A DNA stretch of 64,000 nt from positions 496,001 to 560,000 of the forward strand of contig CASHTG010000019.1 of assembly GCA_949357655.1 (NCBI GenBank), given 5' to 3'. The stretch's first letter is position 1, and each line of letters starts with the position of its first letter. Position numbers and translations under genes: made by a program. Below are positions 24,256 to 37,104 of the stretch, one piece after another. The DNA comes from Parascedosporium putredinis (lineage: Eukaryota; Ascomycota; Sordariomycetes; Microascales; Microascaceae). Below the pieces are notes generated by a model, which was given only the letters and a program-made list of their open reading frames with translations, had not been told where the DNA came from and ran no database searches.

Positions 24256-26239
24256 ATGCCCCGGAAACTTCAAAACTTGTTCTCCAACTCTAACATGTCG
24301 TCTTCCACTCGAACTAGCGAAAGACGACCATCATCCTCGAGGGGCAACCGCCTCAGCAATCTCTTTGCCAACTCCAAGAGCAAGGACCAGAACTTGCCTC
24401 AGCAAACTCTGCTTGCCATGCAGCAGCAACAGTCCCAGGGCGGCGCCGGCACGGTGCAGGTGCCTACCATCTCCGTCACCGCGGCACAGGGCGACGACTA
24501 CGCAGCGGGTCAGCCGGAGCCTCTTGTTTCCTCCGACCCCGACGAGCGCCAGGCTAAGCTTGACGCCCAGTTCGGCCCTCTGAACCATCCTAGCCACCTA
24601 TACGTGAGCAAGCATCACGGCGAACCCCTAGAGCCTCCCATCATCGACGAGCCGGCCTATTACTACGTCCTCACCACCTATATCAGTTACCTGCTGCTTA
24701 TTGCCTTTGGACACGCCCGCGACTTCTTTGGTAAGCGCTTTGGCGACCCCAAGATGTACAGAGCTCTCAAGGCTCAAAACGGGTACGCTCCCCTCAACGA
24801 AGACTTTGATAATTTCTACGTCCGCCGTCTGAAGAGGCGCATCGACGATTCTTTTGCCCGTCCCACAACCGGTGTCCCTGGACGCTTTATTACCCTCATG
24901 GACCGCACCTCCAAGGATTTCAACATCACCTATAAGTTGACTGGTACCTTTACCGAAACCCTCAACATGAGCTCGTACAACTATCTCGGCTTTGCTCAGT
25001 CGGAAGGCCCCTGTGCCGATGCCGTCGAGGAATGCGTGCGAACGTACGGCCTGAGTGTTTGCAGCCCCCGCGCCGACGCCGGTACGAGCGACCTTGCTGT
25101 CGAGGTCGAGAACGAGATTGCCAACTTTGTCGGAAAGCCCGCCGCCATGGTATTCTCCATGGGCTTTGTCACCAACTCGACGTCCTTCCCTGCTCTCGTG
25201 TCCAAGGGCTGCCTCATCATCTCTGACGAGCTCAACCACGCGTCGATCCGCATCGGTGCCCGTATTTCCGGTGCTGTTATCAGGTCGTTCAAGCACAATG
25301 ACATGAAGCATCTCGAAAAGGTTCTCCGCGAAGCCATCTCCCAAGGCCAGCCCCGCACGCATCGTCCTTGGAAGAAGATTCTCGTTGCCGTGGAGGGATT
25401 GTACTCGATGGAGGGAACTATGTGCGACCTCCCCGGACTTTTGGAGCTCAAGAAGAAGTACAAGTACTACCTCTTCATCGACGAGGCGCACAGCGTCGGC
25501 GCTCTTGGACCCCGTGGTCGCGGCGTGTGTGATTACTTCGGAATAGATCCTGCCGAGGTCGATATTCTCATGGGTACCCTGACCAAGTCCTTTGGCGCCA
25601 ACGGCGGGTATATCGCCGGCGAGAAGGACATCATTGAGAAGCTCCGTTGCTCCAACGCTGCCAGCCGGCTCGCAGAGTCCCCCACTCCTGCCGTTCTTAT
25701 GCAGATTCTGGCATCGCTCAAACTGATTACGGGCGAGCTTTGCCCTGGCCAAGGCGAGGAGCGACTCCAGCGCATCGCGTTCAATTCCCGTTACCTCCGA
25801 CTCGGTCTCAAGCGACTCGGCTTCATAGTGTACGGCCACGATGACTCGCCCATCATCCCCATCGTTCTCTACCACCCCGGAAAAATGTCGGCCTTTAGCC
25901 ACGAAATGCTAGCGCGGAAGATTTCGGTAGTCGTCGTGGGCTACCCTGCGACGCCTTTGATAAGCTCGCGGGCCCGATTCTGCGTCTCCGCGGCACACAA
26001 CAAGGAAGACATGGACCGACTTCTCGCGGCGTGTGACGAGGTTGGCGACATTATCCAGCTCAAGTACTCGACCGGCGCTGCCGGAGGAGCCGACCACCTC
26101 CCTGCCGGCATCACTCATGAGAACGAGAAGGAGTGGCGTAAGGCCAACGGCGTCGACAAGGCCCCGATCAAGCCCCCGGTGGAAGCTGGAGGACGTCATC
26201 GCCCGAGGAGCCGAGGACGCGAAGCTTCCCCTGCGATAG
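24256..26239 (+). CDS. lcb2: Serine palmitoyltransferase subunit 2 (LCB2)
   Basis: This catalytic subunit condenses serine and palmitoyl-CoA to 3-ketodihydrosphingosine in the ER, the first step of sphingolipid synthesis, as a heterodimer with Lcb1. There is a single uninterrupted exon. A Ser-rich N-terminus is followed by a hydrophobic segment (YYYVLTTYISYLLLIAFGHA, near residues 133-152). The alpha-oxoamine-synthase fold then follows: NMSSYNYLGF, DELNHASIRIGARISGA, the cofactor-binding FIDEAHSVGALGPRGRG, and GTLTKSFGANGGYIAG with the PLP lysine at residue 444. Two C bases appear lost in the run 26173-26177. Restoring them gives the family ending KPPRWKLEDVIARG and a stop at 26237, for 661 residues. 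As written, the frame runs on to 26448 with an unrelated tail. A second Met 13 residues in could be the true start. Confidence 0.96.
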
Positions 26240-27613
26240 AAGCCCACGCGAGCTTGGCCGGATTGCTAACCTCGGGGCGAAGTGCCAACAGAGCACACCG
26301 GCAGCCGCCGCCGGTCCCATCTCTCTCGGGGTGGGAAGGGGCTGCGTGGAGCCCTTTCATTGCTCCGCCGCCTCTACCCAAGGCGGTTGCTTCATTTTAT
26401 TTCTCTCTTTCTTCACACTTTCTTTCTTCAATTCCCGTCACCCGTTAATCTATACCCCTTTAAAAAGATAATGAAAGGTTATTCAGAGGAGCTCGTTCTA
26501 TCGGGGAGTGCCCTAGGCATTTTTTGTTGGACTGGCGTTGCTAATAGGCCCTTCTTTGCGCTTTCGTCGTTCTACACCTAAAGAATTTTGCGTGGTTTTC
26601 TTCTTCCGCCCGACGATAGACGGTGTTTCGCTCCAGAGTCCCCGAGGACAGATCTGGGTATTACTGGTCGGTGTTGTTGGACCTGGACATTCGCTTTAGA
26701 CTGCATATATTGGATTCTTTCCCCCTCGTGTCGCCTTTTTCTCCTTGGGCCCAGAGGCTGGAGGCAAAGGGACACACCCACATACTGGTCTAGCTTGCTA
26801 GCCCGAGGCTCTCAACCCTTTCCTCGCTCGTCGTCACTTTCCCTCCACTCCTCCTAATCTTGCCTACAAACCATTGACGAGCATCTCGGATCCTTTCAAT
26901 CTTGGTCTTCTCTCCCTAAACGACCTATTCTTCTTCTTCTACTTTCTTTCATCCCTGCTTCCCGCTCCCTTTCAGGGGAGTTGGGAAGAGGGTTTGACCC
27001 CTATTTTATTTTTCTATTTAAGCCTAGCATGGTCCTGGAGTGCATCGGAGTTTCTATTTTGCAAAGGGTCACCCATTGGTGGGGGAGGAGTAGTGGTTGG
27101 TTCTTGGGAGGTTGGACCAGGGAGGAGGAGGAGGAGAGGCGTGAGACTGGCGAGAGTAATGGTGACTTCTAAAGGAAATCAGGAGAACATGGACCTACGG
27201 AGTAATGGACGCAACAATAATACAGCCTAGAAACAAACAGATGCTTATATTCCTCTGTTCATATGACGCTTCTCCCACTCTGCCCCCATGACAACTAGTG
27301 ATATGCTACGCATTATGCAACAGAGCGCCTCTCTCACAGTAATATCTTTGCTTCCTCGAAAGGCTATGTATTACGGGTCCCCACAAAGGTCCACCTACCT
27401 GATTATAACAACTTATACACAAGACGCAAATCGTTAAAGGAGGGGAGACAAGCCATCCTGAAGACGTGACATGGACACGCAAGAAGAGGACAATCAGTGT
27501 GGAAAACGGCCGGGGAGGAGAGGGAGGAAAAACCGAAAGCACAAGGACAAAAAAGAGAATCGAGGAGCGAGGGGGAAACTACGGCAACCCCGCCAAGGGT
27601 AAGTAAGCTACGG
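26240..27613. other. 3' spacer of LCB2, no gene seen
   Basis: This holds the LCB2 3' region and the approach to tRNA-Ser. Only short unrecognised open frames are present. Confidence 0.55.
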
Positions 27614-27653
27614 AAAAAAAGAAAAAGAAAAAAAGAAAAAAAAAAGAAAAAAA
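27614..27653 (-). terminator. Pol III terminator block for tRNA-Ser
   Basis: On the minus strand, 21 bases past the tRNA 3' end, there are successive T runs of 7, 10, 7, 5 and 7 separated by single C. Several independent Pol III stop signals are therefore stacked. Confidence 0.65.
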
Positions 27654-27673
27654 GAAGAGGGAGATATTCCCAA

Positions 27674-27755
27674 CGACGCAGGCCCGATTCGAACGGACGC
27701 CTCCTAAGAGATGAGATTTCGAGTCTCACGCATTAGACCACTCTGCCACTGCGCC
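27674..27755 (-). tRNA. tRNA-Ser (CGA)
   Basis: Read on the minus strand, the acceptor GGCGCAG pairs with CTGCGTC (one G-T pair) and G is the discriminator. The anticodon stem TGAGA/TCTCA carries loop CTCGAAA (anticodon CGA), the long variable arm TCTCTTAGGAGGC is typical of serine tRNAs, and the T arm is GTCCG-TTCGAAT-CGGGC. There is no intron. It is the only recognised gene between LCB2 and STE50. Confidence 0.93.
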
Positions 27756-30700
27756 CTAGTCCGGGAGAGGGATTTGTATTAGTCATGGTTGAGAATTGGT
27801 GCTATGAAGGGGGTCGTGGGATGGTCGTGGGGACGAAGAGATGCCCCGCAGGCGGTTCATGTGGGGCGGCGGCGGGAAGAGGGAGATTTGGCGGATGGGT
27901 GAGCCAGAGAAGAAGAAGAAGAAAGGAAGACGAAGAGGATGGGAGAAGACGAGGACATTGAGTTGACGGGTAGCCGTTGGGAGAGGAGAAGAGGGGCCAA
28001 GAAGCTCTGGGATGATGATGACGATACTAAGTCTAAGGAGGTGAGGCTGGCGTCATATCGTGGGGTTGTGACCTTTGCTGGGCACTACGAGGTGTATGAC
28101 GATGCGTCGTTGGCTACGGATTTACAGATATGGTTCCCCTTTTTTCTCCCGGGTTTCTTCACTCTCTTTGCTCTACGCTGAAAATGAAAAAGTTGCTTTT
28201 CCTCCTCCTCTCCCTTCTCACCCTCTCATCGTTTCGAGTTGAACGACTCCCCCTCGGGCACAAGAAATGATTCGCGCTGGCTCGACGACGACTCCAAGCC
28301 CGAGAGGTATCATCGTATCAGATGCGCACGCATTGAACGAGGCTCAAAGAATGGCCTTCCCCCTTTCGTGGCGTACCTATGTGGTAGTAGGGAATAGGCT
28401 ACCAGGGAGGGCAAGTTCAAAGTGGAAGGGGAAGGAATGGGACTAGCATGGGGATGAGGGATGAGGATGGGATGGGAGGGGGACCGGCTTGTGAGCGCTG
28501 AGAACCTGAAACGCTGGTGATGGAGGGTCGCGGTGGACGGGTGGATGAGTAGCGTGGACGTTTGGCGCCAACGGTGAGACTAGGCAGCTGGAGGTGCTGG
28601 GACCCTGGGGGCAGGATTTGGGGTAGTATCGTGGGACAAAAGGCTAGGAGCTCTGGAATACGCTAGATGGGAGAAAAATAAGGGACAAACCATCATAAGA
28701 CGGGGAACGAGTGGCATTTTCGTCATTCAATCTTGACATGCTCCAAGATGGGCTCTTGGGACAGAACGAACAACAGCTGCCCCTTCTTTCAACACGCCAC
28801 AACGCCTGTAAGAAGTGGAGAAAGGAGGAGGTCTGCTTGTTCCTCGTGTACGTAGATTAGGAAAAAGGAAAAAAAAAAAAAGGATAGAGCCCTCTTGTGG
28901 TGGGACGTGGAGCTCTTTGCCGCGGGACCTGAAGCTGACGATACGAGGTCGTGGATGGCGAGCGGTTGGGGTTGGGGAGTTTCTTGTTACTCCGTTTCCC
29001 TTTTCATACCTTTTGGCCATCTTGGTCTGTTTCAACGTAGATGCATCTACTCTCAGCGCAACCCCCAGCTCGTGTTCTCAATTGTTTGGTCCCTGGGCCA
29101 AGCCAGAATAGGAACTCGATCTCCGAACATATCCATTTTTTTCTTTCCTTTTTAACAACGATTTCAAGCACAAAAAAAGGGGTGAGAAGAAAGGCCATCC
29201 AACATGAGCCCCCCTGTCGTTTTTGCTCCATCGCGCTCGCTCTCGCACTTGTACTCTCTCGGCCGCGTGCTTTCGGAGTGTCGGGAAGTTTGCGCGGGGC
29301 CGTCACTTCGAGAAGGAGACAGAAGAGATAGGGCCAGGGAAGACGTGGAAAAGAACAAGAATCAAGGAAAAAGAAGAGCGCAACTCGTTCGAGCAAAATA
29401 GGCGAGACGGCCTGCCGGTGTTCTCGAAGAGGCGGATCCACGGATGCCTTTCTTGGCCCTGCAGGACAAACGTAAATCAACCGAGAATGAAGACGCGACG
29501 GAGAGGTGGCCCTTCTTTCTCTCTTTCTCTCCCGTTTTTTTTTCGTTCTTTTTCTCGTCTTTTCTGTTCTCTTGCTCTCTCTCGGCCTTGCTGTCCCTTT
29601 GCACCTTTTCAACGCCTCTCGGGTCTTGCCGATGTGTTGGAGCGGCCGAGGACCTGGGAGCCCACCTTTCTTTTCCTTGTTCCGCTTGTTGCCCCCTTCT
29701 GGAGGACAGGCGAATTTAGGCTTGGTGAGATCCCATAGGGCGGGGACCCCGGACGGGCAGTTAGACAAGGGAAAGGGGAGATGGAAAGTTGGCTGTCGAG
29801 CAGTTCGCCGGGTGTGGAAAGCTCCGGGCCGGGAATTTCATCTGGGACGTGCGGTGGTGTTTCGCCAGCAGGTGCAATTAGAAATACTTTGCCCAGCCGC
29901 GGATCATAGAATGATCGACTAAAGGCCATTCCATCAGATCGAATTCGGGGTCGACGAGCAACAACGAACATACTTGGACAGAATAGGAAAGAGAGGAGAG
30001 TCGCGTGTGTGTTTCCTCTGACGCAATTGCTCAAATCCACACACCGGCAATGCTTCATCAAGATGGGGCCTCCTCTTGGCCCCCTTGGTCGTCGAGGGGG
30101 TGGGCCAAGTGGCTTAATCAATCAGGTCACTTTTTTCTTCTCTTCTGCTGCTACGCTCTCCGGTTTCTTCTTCTTTCTTTTGCCCGGGTTCAAGATAGAT
30201 GAGTTGATGTGCACTTTGGGGGCGATCAGGGGGAAGGGCCGGCTTGCATCTACGAGGAGTATCGGTGGGATAATCGCGTGTTGGCCTCGCTGGAGGCAAG
30301 GCCCCTTGTGGCCCCTGTGCTTTGCTGCGGGCTGGCTATCCTCTGTCCATTTTTATTTCTTTTACACTTCAACCAGCCAAAAGGGTAGGCCATGGGGCCA
30401 TATCTCGAGGAGAAAGAGGGAGAAGCAGAAGGAATACTAGGAGCCCGAGCCAGTATCGATGCCGACTTAAGCGCCACCTGCGTGAGCGTGGACACTGCTG
30501 CGTCCAATGGATGGTGCAAGGCGGCTGCTGGCTGCAATGGAGTTGAGCCATTTGGCCTGCTCCTGGCCATGGTCTCCAACCCGAGTTGCTGCTGTTCATG
30601 TCCCTGCAAAGAGTTACAAACTCATACATCCAAGGTTCGGGGAGCCAACAAAAATAGAAGAAGGAAAGGGAAAAGCAAGGCCGAAAGAAGAAAGAAAAAA

Positions 30701-33700
30701 GGAAAGACCAATGTCGATGCCAACGCCACTGCCAAGTCAAGAATCTAAATTTGGAAGGACGTTCATCGTTGACATTCCTTCTACGTCGTTGCTTCAATGC
30801 TGGCTTGGCTGGGTGGAGGCAGCCAAGGTGTGATTTGTACGCTTGAACTTGAATTCTTCTGTATCCATCTTTTTCTTAGACAGTGCCTGCATTCATGGCC
30901 AGCCCTGGCTTGTAATACTTGTGCATGTATTCAGTAGCAAGGTCTCACTTGAATGCGATTGATCCGCTGGTAGTCATGCAAAGATGATTTGAAGTGCGTT
31001 GGTGCTCCGTCACTCAAGGCTCACGAGCACAGACACAAGTCGTCAACCGAACCATGCACGGGGCAATGGTTCAGAGGGGGCCCTTGTCTGTCCTTACCCC
31101 CGGGGCCCTTATTGTTCAAGTCGCAAGCGCGTCTCTCCCGAGGTCGAAGGCGACTGCAATCTTGTGCCGCAAGGAGATGGATGGAAGTTGAGGTGCGATG
31201 GCCCACTGATCAAGCCTGCGTCTGGTGGAATGGATCAATTGATCCTCCTGGATACGTGTACCCATAGATACAAATATCTGCCTATCCCAAGATGGCTGGC
31301 CCTCGCTATCGGGCTTTATTTCGGCGCATGGTCCAAGGCACGCTTTGGGACCGATGAACCAACCGATCTCTCCAACTCGACCCCGCTTGTATCGTCAACA
31401 GAATCGAGGCCTAGGCCGCACACGTTTCACCCAGGTTCCTCAGAATGCGCTGCTGCCGGGAAAGGACAGACGTCGAGTGCCTTTCTCGAAACCCGTCCTG
31501 AAATGGGATGGAGGGGTTGTACCGCTTGGAGCATTGGATCATACACTATTACTTCCATCGAGCGATGGAGCCATCCACAACTGATGCACGTCGCCGATGT
31601 TGCTGGGTCAGCCATTTCGGTGAACAGCCTTATACTTGCAAAACGAGCCATAGTACTTCGTACTTCGTGCCTCGGCAGCCTGAGGTTGGCTAAATATAGT
31701 GCGTGTATACCAAGGAGCACCGTCTCGAACGGCAAAGAATATGCAAGTATCATGCAGTAGCCCAAAAGGCAGCACGGACCAAGAGGAACCGGAGCGACTG
31801 GGCTGCACGAGCTTGACGAGTTGCTTCCATTCATTTTGCGTTTCCACCCCGCCACTGGGCTCGTTGGAGACCCAATGGGAAGCATTCCTCCTTGGTCCAA
31901 AAGGAAAAGGAAGCCCAGGTGCAAAAGAAAGGCGAGGGGGCACCAATGGGAGGCAATGTGAGGCAATGTGAGGGTGCCCTTGAGAAACAAGCTCGCTTGC
32001 TCTCGGGTTGGGCTTTTCTCCTTTAGTGGGGTGGATCGATCATAGTCACCTTCCAAGTTATCAACTGAATATTGAGATGGGTGACCCAGACAGTGAGAGC
32101 GAACACCATATCCCTCTCTCTCATCGCCATTTGCCACCCGTCTGCCGTCCGCCGGCACCAGATTTGCGGGCCTCTCGGTATTACCTGTGTACATGATAAA
32201 ATCAGGGGCGGAGATGCAAGCTATATGGATGGGTGGAATATTACTTTCGAGCAGGTGGAATCTGACCAGTCAAGCCAGTCTCGTCTCGACTCCCCCTTTT
32301 CCACCGGTGCAAGCCCGGCCCGACAATGGTTGGAATCGTCGTTGGGCCTTATTTGCTCCATTTTGGGTGGTCCCCTAATGATAATCCTAAATCTTATTAG
32401 ATGAAAAACGCTCTTCTGGGCCAAAGGTACAGGTCCTATTGCTCGCCACCATTTCCGTGTAGCCCCTTTGGTGGTGTTGCACTGAGGGAAATTTTCTCTC
32501 GCCTCCTGTCCGTTCTATTCGTAGACAGTCTGGTTCGGGCAGGAAGGTGGTCCTCAAGGTGCACAAAGTAGATCCCGCTCCTCCAACGAGGAGAGAGGCT
32601 CATTGACTAGCCGGCGGGTTGGATTGATTTGATCAAAGAGACATGCTTGCTCCTCTTCTGCACGCTAGGCCACACAGGCACCAGACACGCAGAGAGAGAC
32701 AGAGAGACATGCACATGCACAAGACAACACAGCACCCACGCAACGGGCGAGACAGCACGAATATGCAGGACAAGCGCCGGGTTGTCCTACCCTTCCCTGC
32801 TTTGGGCTCCTTGGTGCTCCTCTCGAGGAAGCACCCCTTGCGTGGGTGTCCCTCCTTCCGCCCCTCCCACTCCTTGGCTGCCCCCAGGCCCCGGCTTGGG
32901 CTTTGGCACTGACGTTACTAGTGACTAGTCCTGTTGGCTGGGTATTATGGTGTCAGGTGTGCTCCCCATGCCCCATTTCCGCTCAGAGGACTTGGCGTTG
33001 GCCCTTGTCAAAAGCTATGGGCAAGGCCGGAGAAGGCCTGGGAAGAGAACGGCGGGAGAGGGCGATAAGGGAATGGGGACGGGGAGGTGACCTAACACAG
33101 AGGGGTCGATGTTACAAGCATATGAAGAATGAAAGAAGAGGGAGGGAAAGGGACGAGATGTTAAAGAGGAGGAAAAAGAAACAAAAAAGGAAAAAGAAAG
33201 AAAAGAGACTTTTGGAACGAATCTCCGAGGCAAAGCGCGGGGGAAGGAAAAATAGCAAGAGCAATGAGTGAACTGCAAGAATTACTTCGTACAAGTCAAA
33301 AAGTCCCGGGAACCTCCCCATGACCGTGCTCAGGCGAAATTAACTACTGTAGTATCGTACCAGATTCTCTCAAGGCCGTACAGTGCGAAGTCTCTCCAAT
33401 CGCTCTTTTGTCTTCCCTCTCACGAGTCACTCCTCATCTTCGTACCAGTGCCTGAACACAACGTCGAACCCCCAAGCCCCCTTCCTGCTCTTCTCTGAGG
33501 GAACCCTGTGTTGTGTATCAAACTCCCCAGTCCAACCTTATCAAGATCTAGCAGCCAAGAAATCGTGCTCCTGGTACCCCCAGAAGAAAGGCAGGTAGAT
33601 TCCACAACGTCGTCAAGCACTTGTTAGCGTAGCTTCGTCGTACATTGCCCCTGTGGCACACGGCACCTTGCGAGTCCAAGGCGCCCCTGAGCTCAATGTT

Positions 33701-34640
33701 CCTTCTCTCTCCCCTCGCCTTTGTCTTCGAGAGGAGACAAAGCCACTAGTGGTAAAGAGAATGCGAGCAGGACATTCGTCCACTTCTCTCGAGTTACGTA
33801 GCCCTTGATTTGCTTGATCCTTGACTCCGGCTCCCTAGGCATTGAATCCATCAAGGGCTTCAAATGTCACCACTGGTCTGCCAGCCAGCCGAAGCACCCA
33901 TCGCCCAAACCTGTAGACACACCCGGCGACCCAGCGCTACACTGCTGGCGCTCCCGCGAAAAACACCAGCAACCAGCCAGTCAGCCAGCTCGGCGTTGCC
34001 CCATCCTCCATCGAAATTTGATCCGCCCATTCCCATTGACGGACACTCCCTTCTCTTCCCTTCCCTCTTGTGTGGCCCCCTGACTCGCATTGCAGCCTCT
34101 CCTAGCACTCGATTCTTGGCCTCCCCTCTTCCCTTTCCGAAGCTTCACCTTTCCCCCAGTCTGGGCAGAGCATTTTCTATGACACGACCGGATTTTCCCT
34201 CGCCCCTTTCTCGCTCTCTATTCCACCTGTTCCGTCCATTTCATGCTATACTAGGACCTCTTTATTCGACTTTTTATTAACACATTTCACATTCATTCGA
34301 CAATAGAGAGAGAGAAAAAAAAGAAAACAAAAGACAGACGTTGTATTGCTCCAATTCTCGCCCCTCCCCGGACCGTGACTGGGGGCGCTTCTGTTCCACA
34401 CGCTCTCCCAAGTCTGAGCGCTACCCGTCTTTCATTTCGAGCCCCCAGCCATTCGTCGCCCAAAATCCGCTCCCTCCACTCTAGCCTCACCTTTCCCTCC
34501 CCGCCTTCAACACCACCCCGGCTCCTCCCCATCCCTTCTTCCTTCCTCTTTCTTTTTCCCTCCGTTCCTCGTCGATCGAACTACGATCCCCTCCTTGTCT
34601 CTAGCCACCGTACCTGACGACGACGAAGACGACGACGACG
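27756..34640. other. 6.9-kb gene-poor spacer and STE50 leader
   Basis: No gene is recognised. It contains long purine-rich or pyrimidine-rich tracts (for example 33110-33260) and a 255-codon ATG-initiated frame on the minus strand (31427-32194) discussed in the findings. It also has CAGCC-rich runs near 33880-33990. From about 34020 to 34600 the + strand is strongly pyrimidine-rich and likely holds the STE50 promoter and leader. Confidence 0.45.
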
Positions 34641-36580
34641 ATGAATTTCGATGGGGGAACCGCCTACTCGAGTCCGACGCCGACGACGAATACGACGGCG
34701 CTATCGCAGATAGCTCGCCCGTAGCCGCCTCCGAAGCCTTCCAGTTCGATGAACTCCCTTCGTCCAACGAACACACACCCACCACATTTGCCCATCAAAG
34801 AAGCGGCGATAGGTTACCCGAGACCATCATCTCCGAATGGACTGCGGAAGAGACGGCCGATTTCATCAGCACCATTGGCCTTCAGCAATACTCGGATGTC
34901 TTCCTAGGTTTGTCAACCCTTTTCACGCCCAGCCTGTGCCGGCCACCCGCGATGAAGAAACAAATAAAGACGCATATTGGACGAAAATAAATGGGTAGAT
35001 GATGTTACGCGGGCGTTGGAAAGAGATGATTTTGAGGGGAAAGAGGAAGAAGGGAGCGGAAGAAAGAGGGGGAAAAAAACCAAAGAAGAGGAACAGGCGT
35101 AACTCGGTCCGAGGAGACGAAAAGCACGAAGCAGTTGTCGCGCTTCTGCACTCGTCTCTTCTCTTGTCGACATCTAGCCATGTGTCCGTGCTGCTTGGGG
35201 CAAGAGCATGCATCATTGGAAATGAAGAAACGAGCTAACGTGTGTTTTCTTGCGCAGAAAACGACATTGTCGGAGAGGCGTTAATCGCCTTATTGCACGA
35301 TGATCTCAAGAGCATGGGGATCAACAGTGTCGGCCATCGACTGACCATCCTAAAAGCGTCTACGACGTCAAAAGGCTCAAGACGTCCCCATAGAGAGCGA
35401 CCACTACGTTCCGCTGTGTATGTTCTAGCCCCATCCCCGCCCATTGTCGCGCTGGCCCGCGGAGACCATCCGTGGCTCCCATCGCATTCCCAACTTTTTT
35501 CTTGGTCTTGTCGCGCACAACTAACCCTGAATTCATCTTTGCGCCCTTGCAGCTGCCGACGCCGAAGCCCAGTATGCGACCGCGACGCTCAAAGATATCA
35601 AGCAGCTTGTCGAGCAGCTCCGCCTCCGAGACGAACGCATGAATCTCTTTGAGAGCGATCTCAGACGCCTGACTGAAGACTTTAGGCGCCTGCGGGAAGA
35701 TATGCTCCCCGCCCTGCGACTCGCCAAAGACGCCCAGCAACCCCTGCCCAACAACCCAAACAACCAAGTCTACGCCTTCGAAACGTCGACGCTGTCGCCG
35801 CCCGCACCCACCCCCTCGTCGAGCCAATCCACTGGCGGCCTTCGACGTCAATTCTCGACCAAGAAACTGGCACTCGGGTCCATGCCCAAGAACAACTCAC
35901 CAACCCACCTCCAAACTACCCACGAGCGCTCTCTGGTGGAGCAAACGTTAGACCCGACCAACGCCGCCGAACGCGCCGTACTCTCTTCATCCCACCTGGC
36001 GGCCGTCAACGGCTCCGGACAAAGCACGTCGCCCATCTTCCCGCCCCCGAACATCCCATCGCCCACATCCCCTCCCACCGGTCTTGGTGGAACGATGCTC
36101 GCCTCCCGATCGTACCGGGCCGAGGCGCCCACCCCTTCCACCCGATCTACCTTTGCCGAGAATGACCACCCACGAGAGAAGCCGATACAAGCCCCGAGAA
36201 GGAAGGAGACCCCTGCGCCGGATACCCCCAGTTCGAGCAACGCCTCGGTCGAAATTTTCAAGTCCTTCCGTGTCAGCATGGACGATCCCTGCTACAAAGT
36301 GCTGCCTGCCGCCCTGAAAAAGTATCAAATAAATGCACCATGGGACCAGTACGCCTTGTATATTGTCTATGGGGATCAGGAGAGATGCCTAGGCCTGGAC
36401 GAGAAACCCCTCATCCTGTTCAAGCAACTGGATCGGGAAGGAAAGAAACCCATGTTTATGTTACGAAAAACGAATAATGCCCAAGTCGACCTCACCTCGG
36501 ATATGCCCGGAAGCGCGGGATTAGGCGGTTCAGCGAGAGGTGCTGCTACACCATATGACCCTCCGGGAGGCATCATTTGA
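34641..36580 (+). CDS. ste50: STE50 MAP-kinase pathway adaptor (SAM and RA domains)
   Basis: Ste50 tethers the MAPKKK Ste11 to Cdc42 and the plasma membrane in mating, filamentation and osmotic signalling. Exons are 34641-34907, 35258-35417 and 35553-36580. The SAM domain spans residues 64 to about 130: IISEWTAEETADFISTIGL, VFLENDIVGEALIALLHDDL, MGINSVGHRLTILK. A helical linker follows (QLVEQLRLRDERMNLFESDL). The Ras-association domain at about 372-450 includes SFRVSMDDPCYKVLPAALKKY and ends near FMLRKTNNAQ. The middle is Ser/Pro-rich. The start ATG at 34641 leads into GTAYSESDADDEYDG when one G is restored at 34670. Two more G losses sit at 35358 and 35381, restoring KAVYDVKRLKDVPIESDHYV. 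The repaired length is 485 residues. Confidence 0.93.
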
Positions 36581-36632
36581 TGCTGCAGTTTACCCCCAAG
36601 GCCGGTTAACGCCATCAAAAACCAAAAATCAG

Positions 36633-36638
36633 AATAAA
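36633..36638 (+). promoter_or_regulatory. Possible polyadenylation signal AATAAA
   Basis: This hexamer lies 53 bases after the STE50 stop. Fungal polyadenylation signals are loose, so this is suggestive only. Confidence 0.35.
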
Positions 36639-37050
36639 ACCTGCGGGAAAGAAAAAAATTCACATACAAGCAACGAAAAATCACAGCTGCCCTCCTGATT
36701 CGATTCTCGAGCAACGTCCTTGGCAGCCTGGTGCTGTCGGTCACCGTCCACCTTTCCCCATTTTAGGGTATCTACCACTGGGCTTCTTGAGCCGAGCTTC
36801 CGCTTTCATCTACCGTTGCATCGCAATCTCTTCTTAGCCTCGCATCGTATCGCGCGGCGATTTTGCTAGCCACGGGGCGGCGAGCTTTGGTTCTAGGCGG
36901 GTCACAACATGTCATGATCACTTTCTGCCGGAGTTTCTCTTTTTATGGGTATAGGTACCAGTCACCCCCGCATAGCGCTGCGTTATTCCACGGGCTGCTT
37001 CTTTTGGAGACATCCTCTTGGGCTTCTCCTCCCCAACTCTCGATCTCTTC

Positions 37051-37054
<4 letters not shown>

Positions 37055-37102
<48 letters not shown>
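37055..37102. repeat. Microsatellite (CT)24
   Basis: Twenty-four uninterrupted CT dinucleotides lie in the 3' spacer of STE50, the longest perfect microsatellite in the window. Confidence 0.97.

Positions 37103-37104
<2 letters not shown>

Noticed and set aside
24628..25902. 424-codon open frame on the minus strand
   Set aside because: It lies exactly antisense to the LCB2 core and arises because the third codon positions of LCB2 are mostly C or G. It has no motif of its own.
29004..29768. 254-codon Lys/Arg-rich frame on the minus strand
   Set aside because: It starts at TTG, is driven by a purine-rich tract, and has no recognisable domain.
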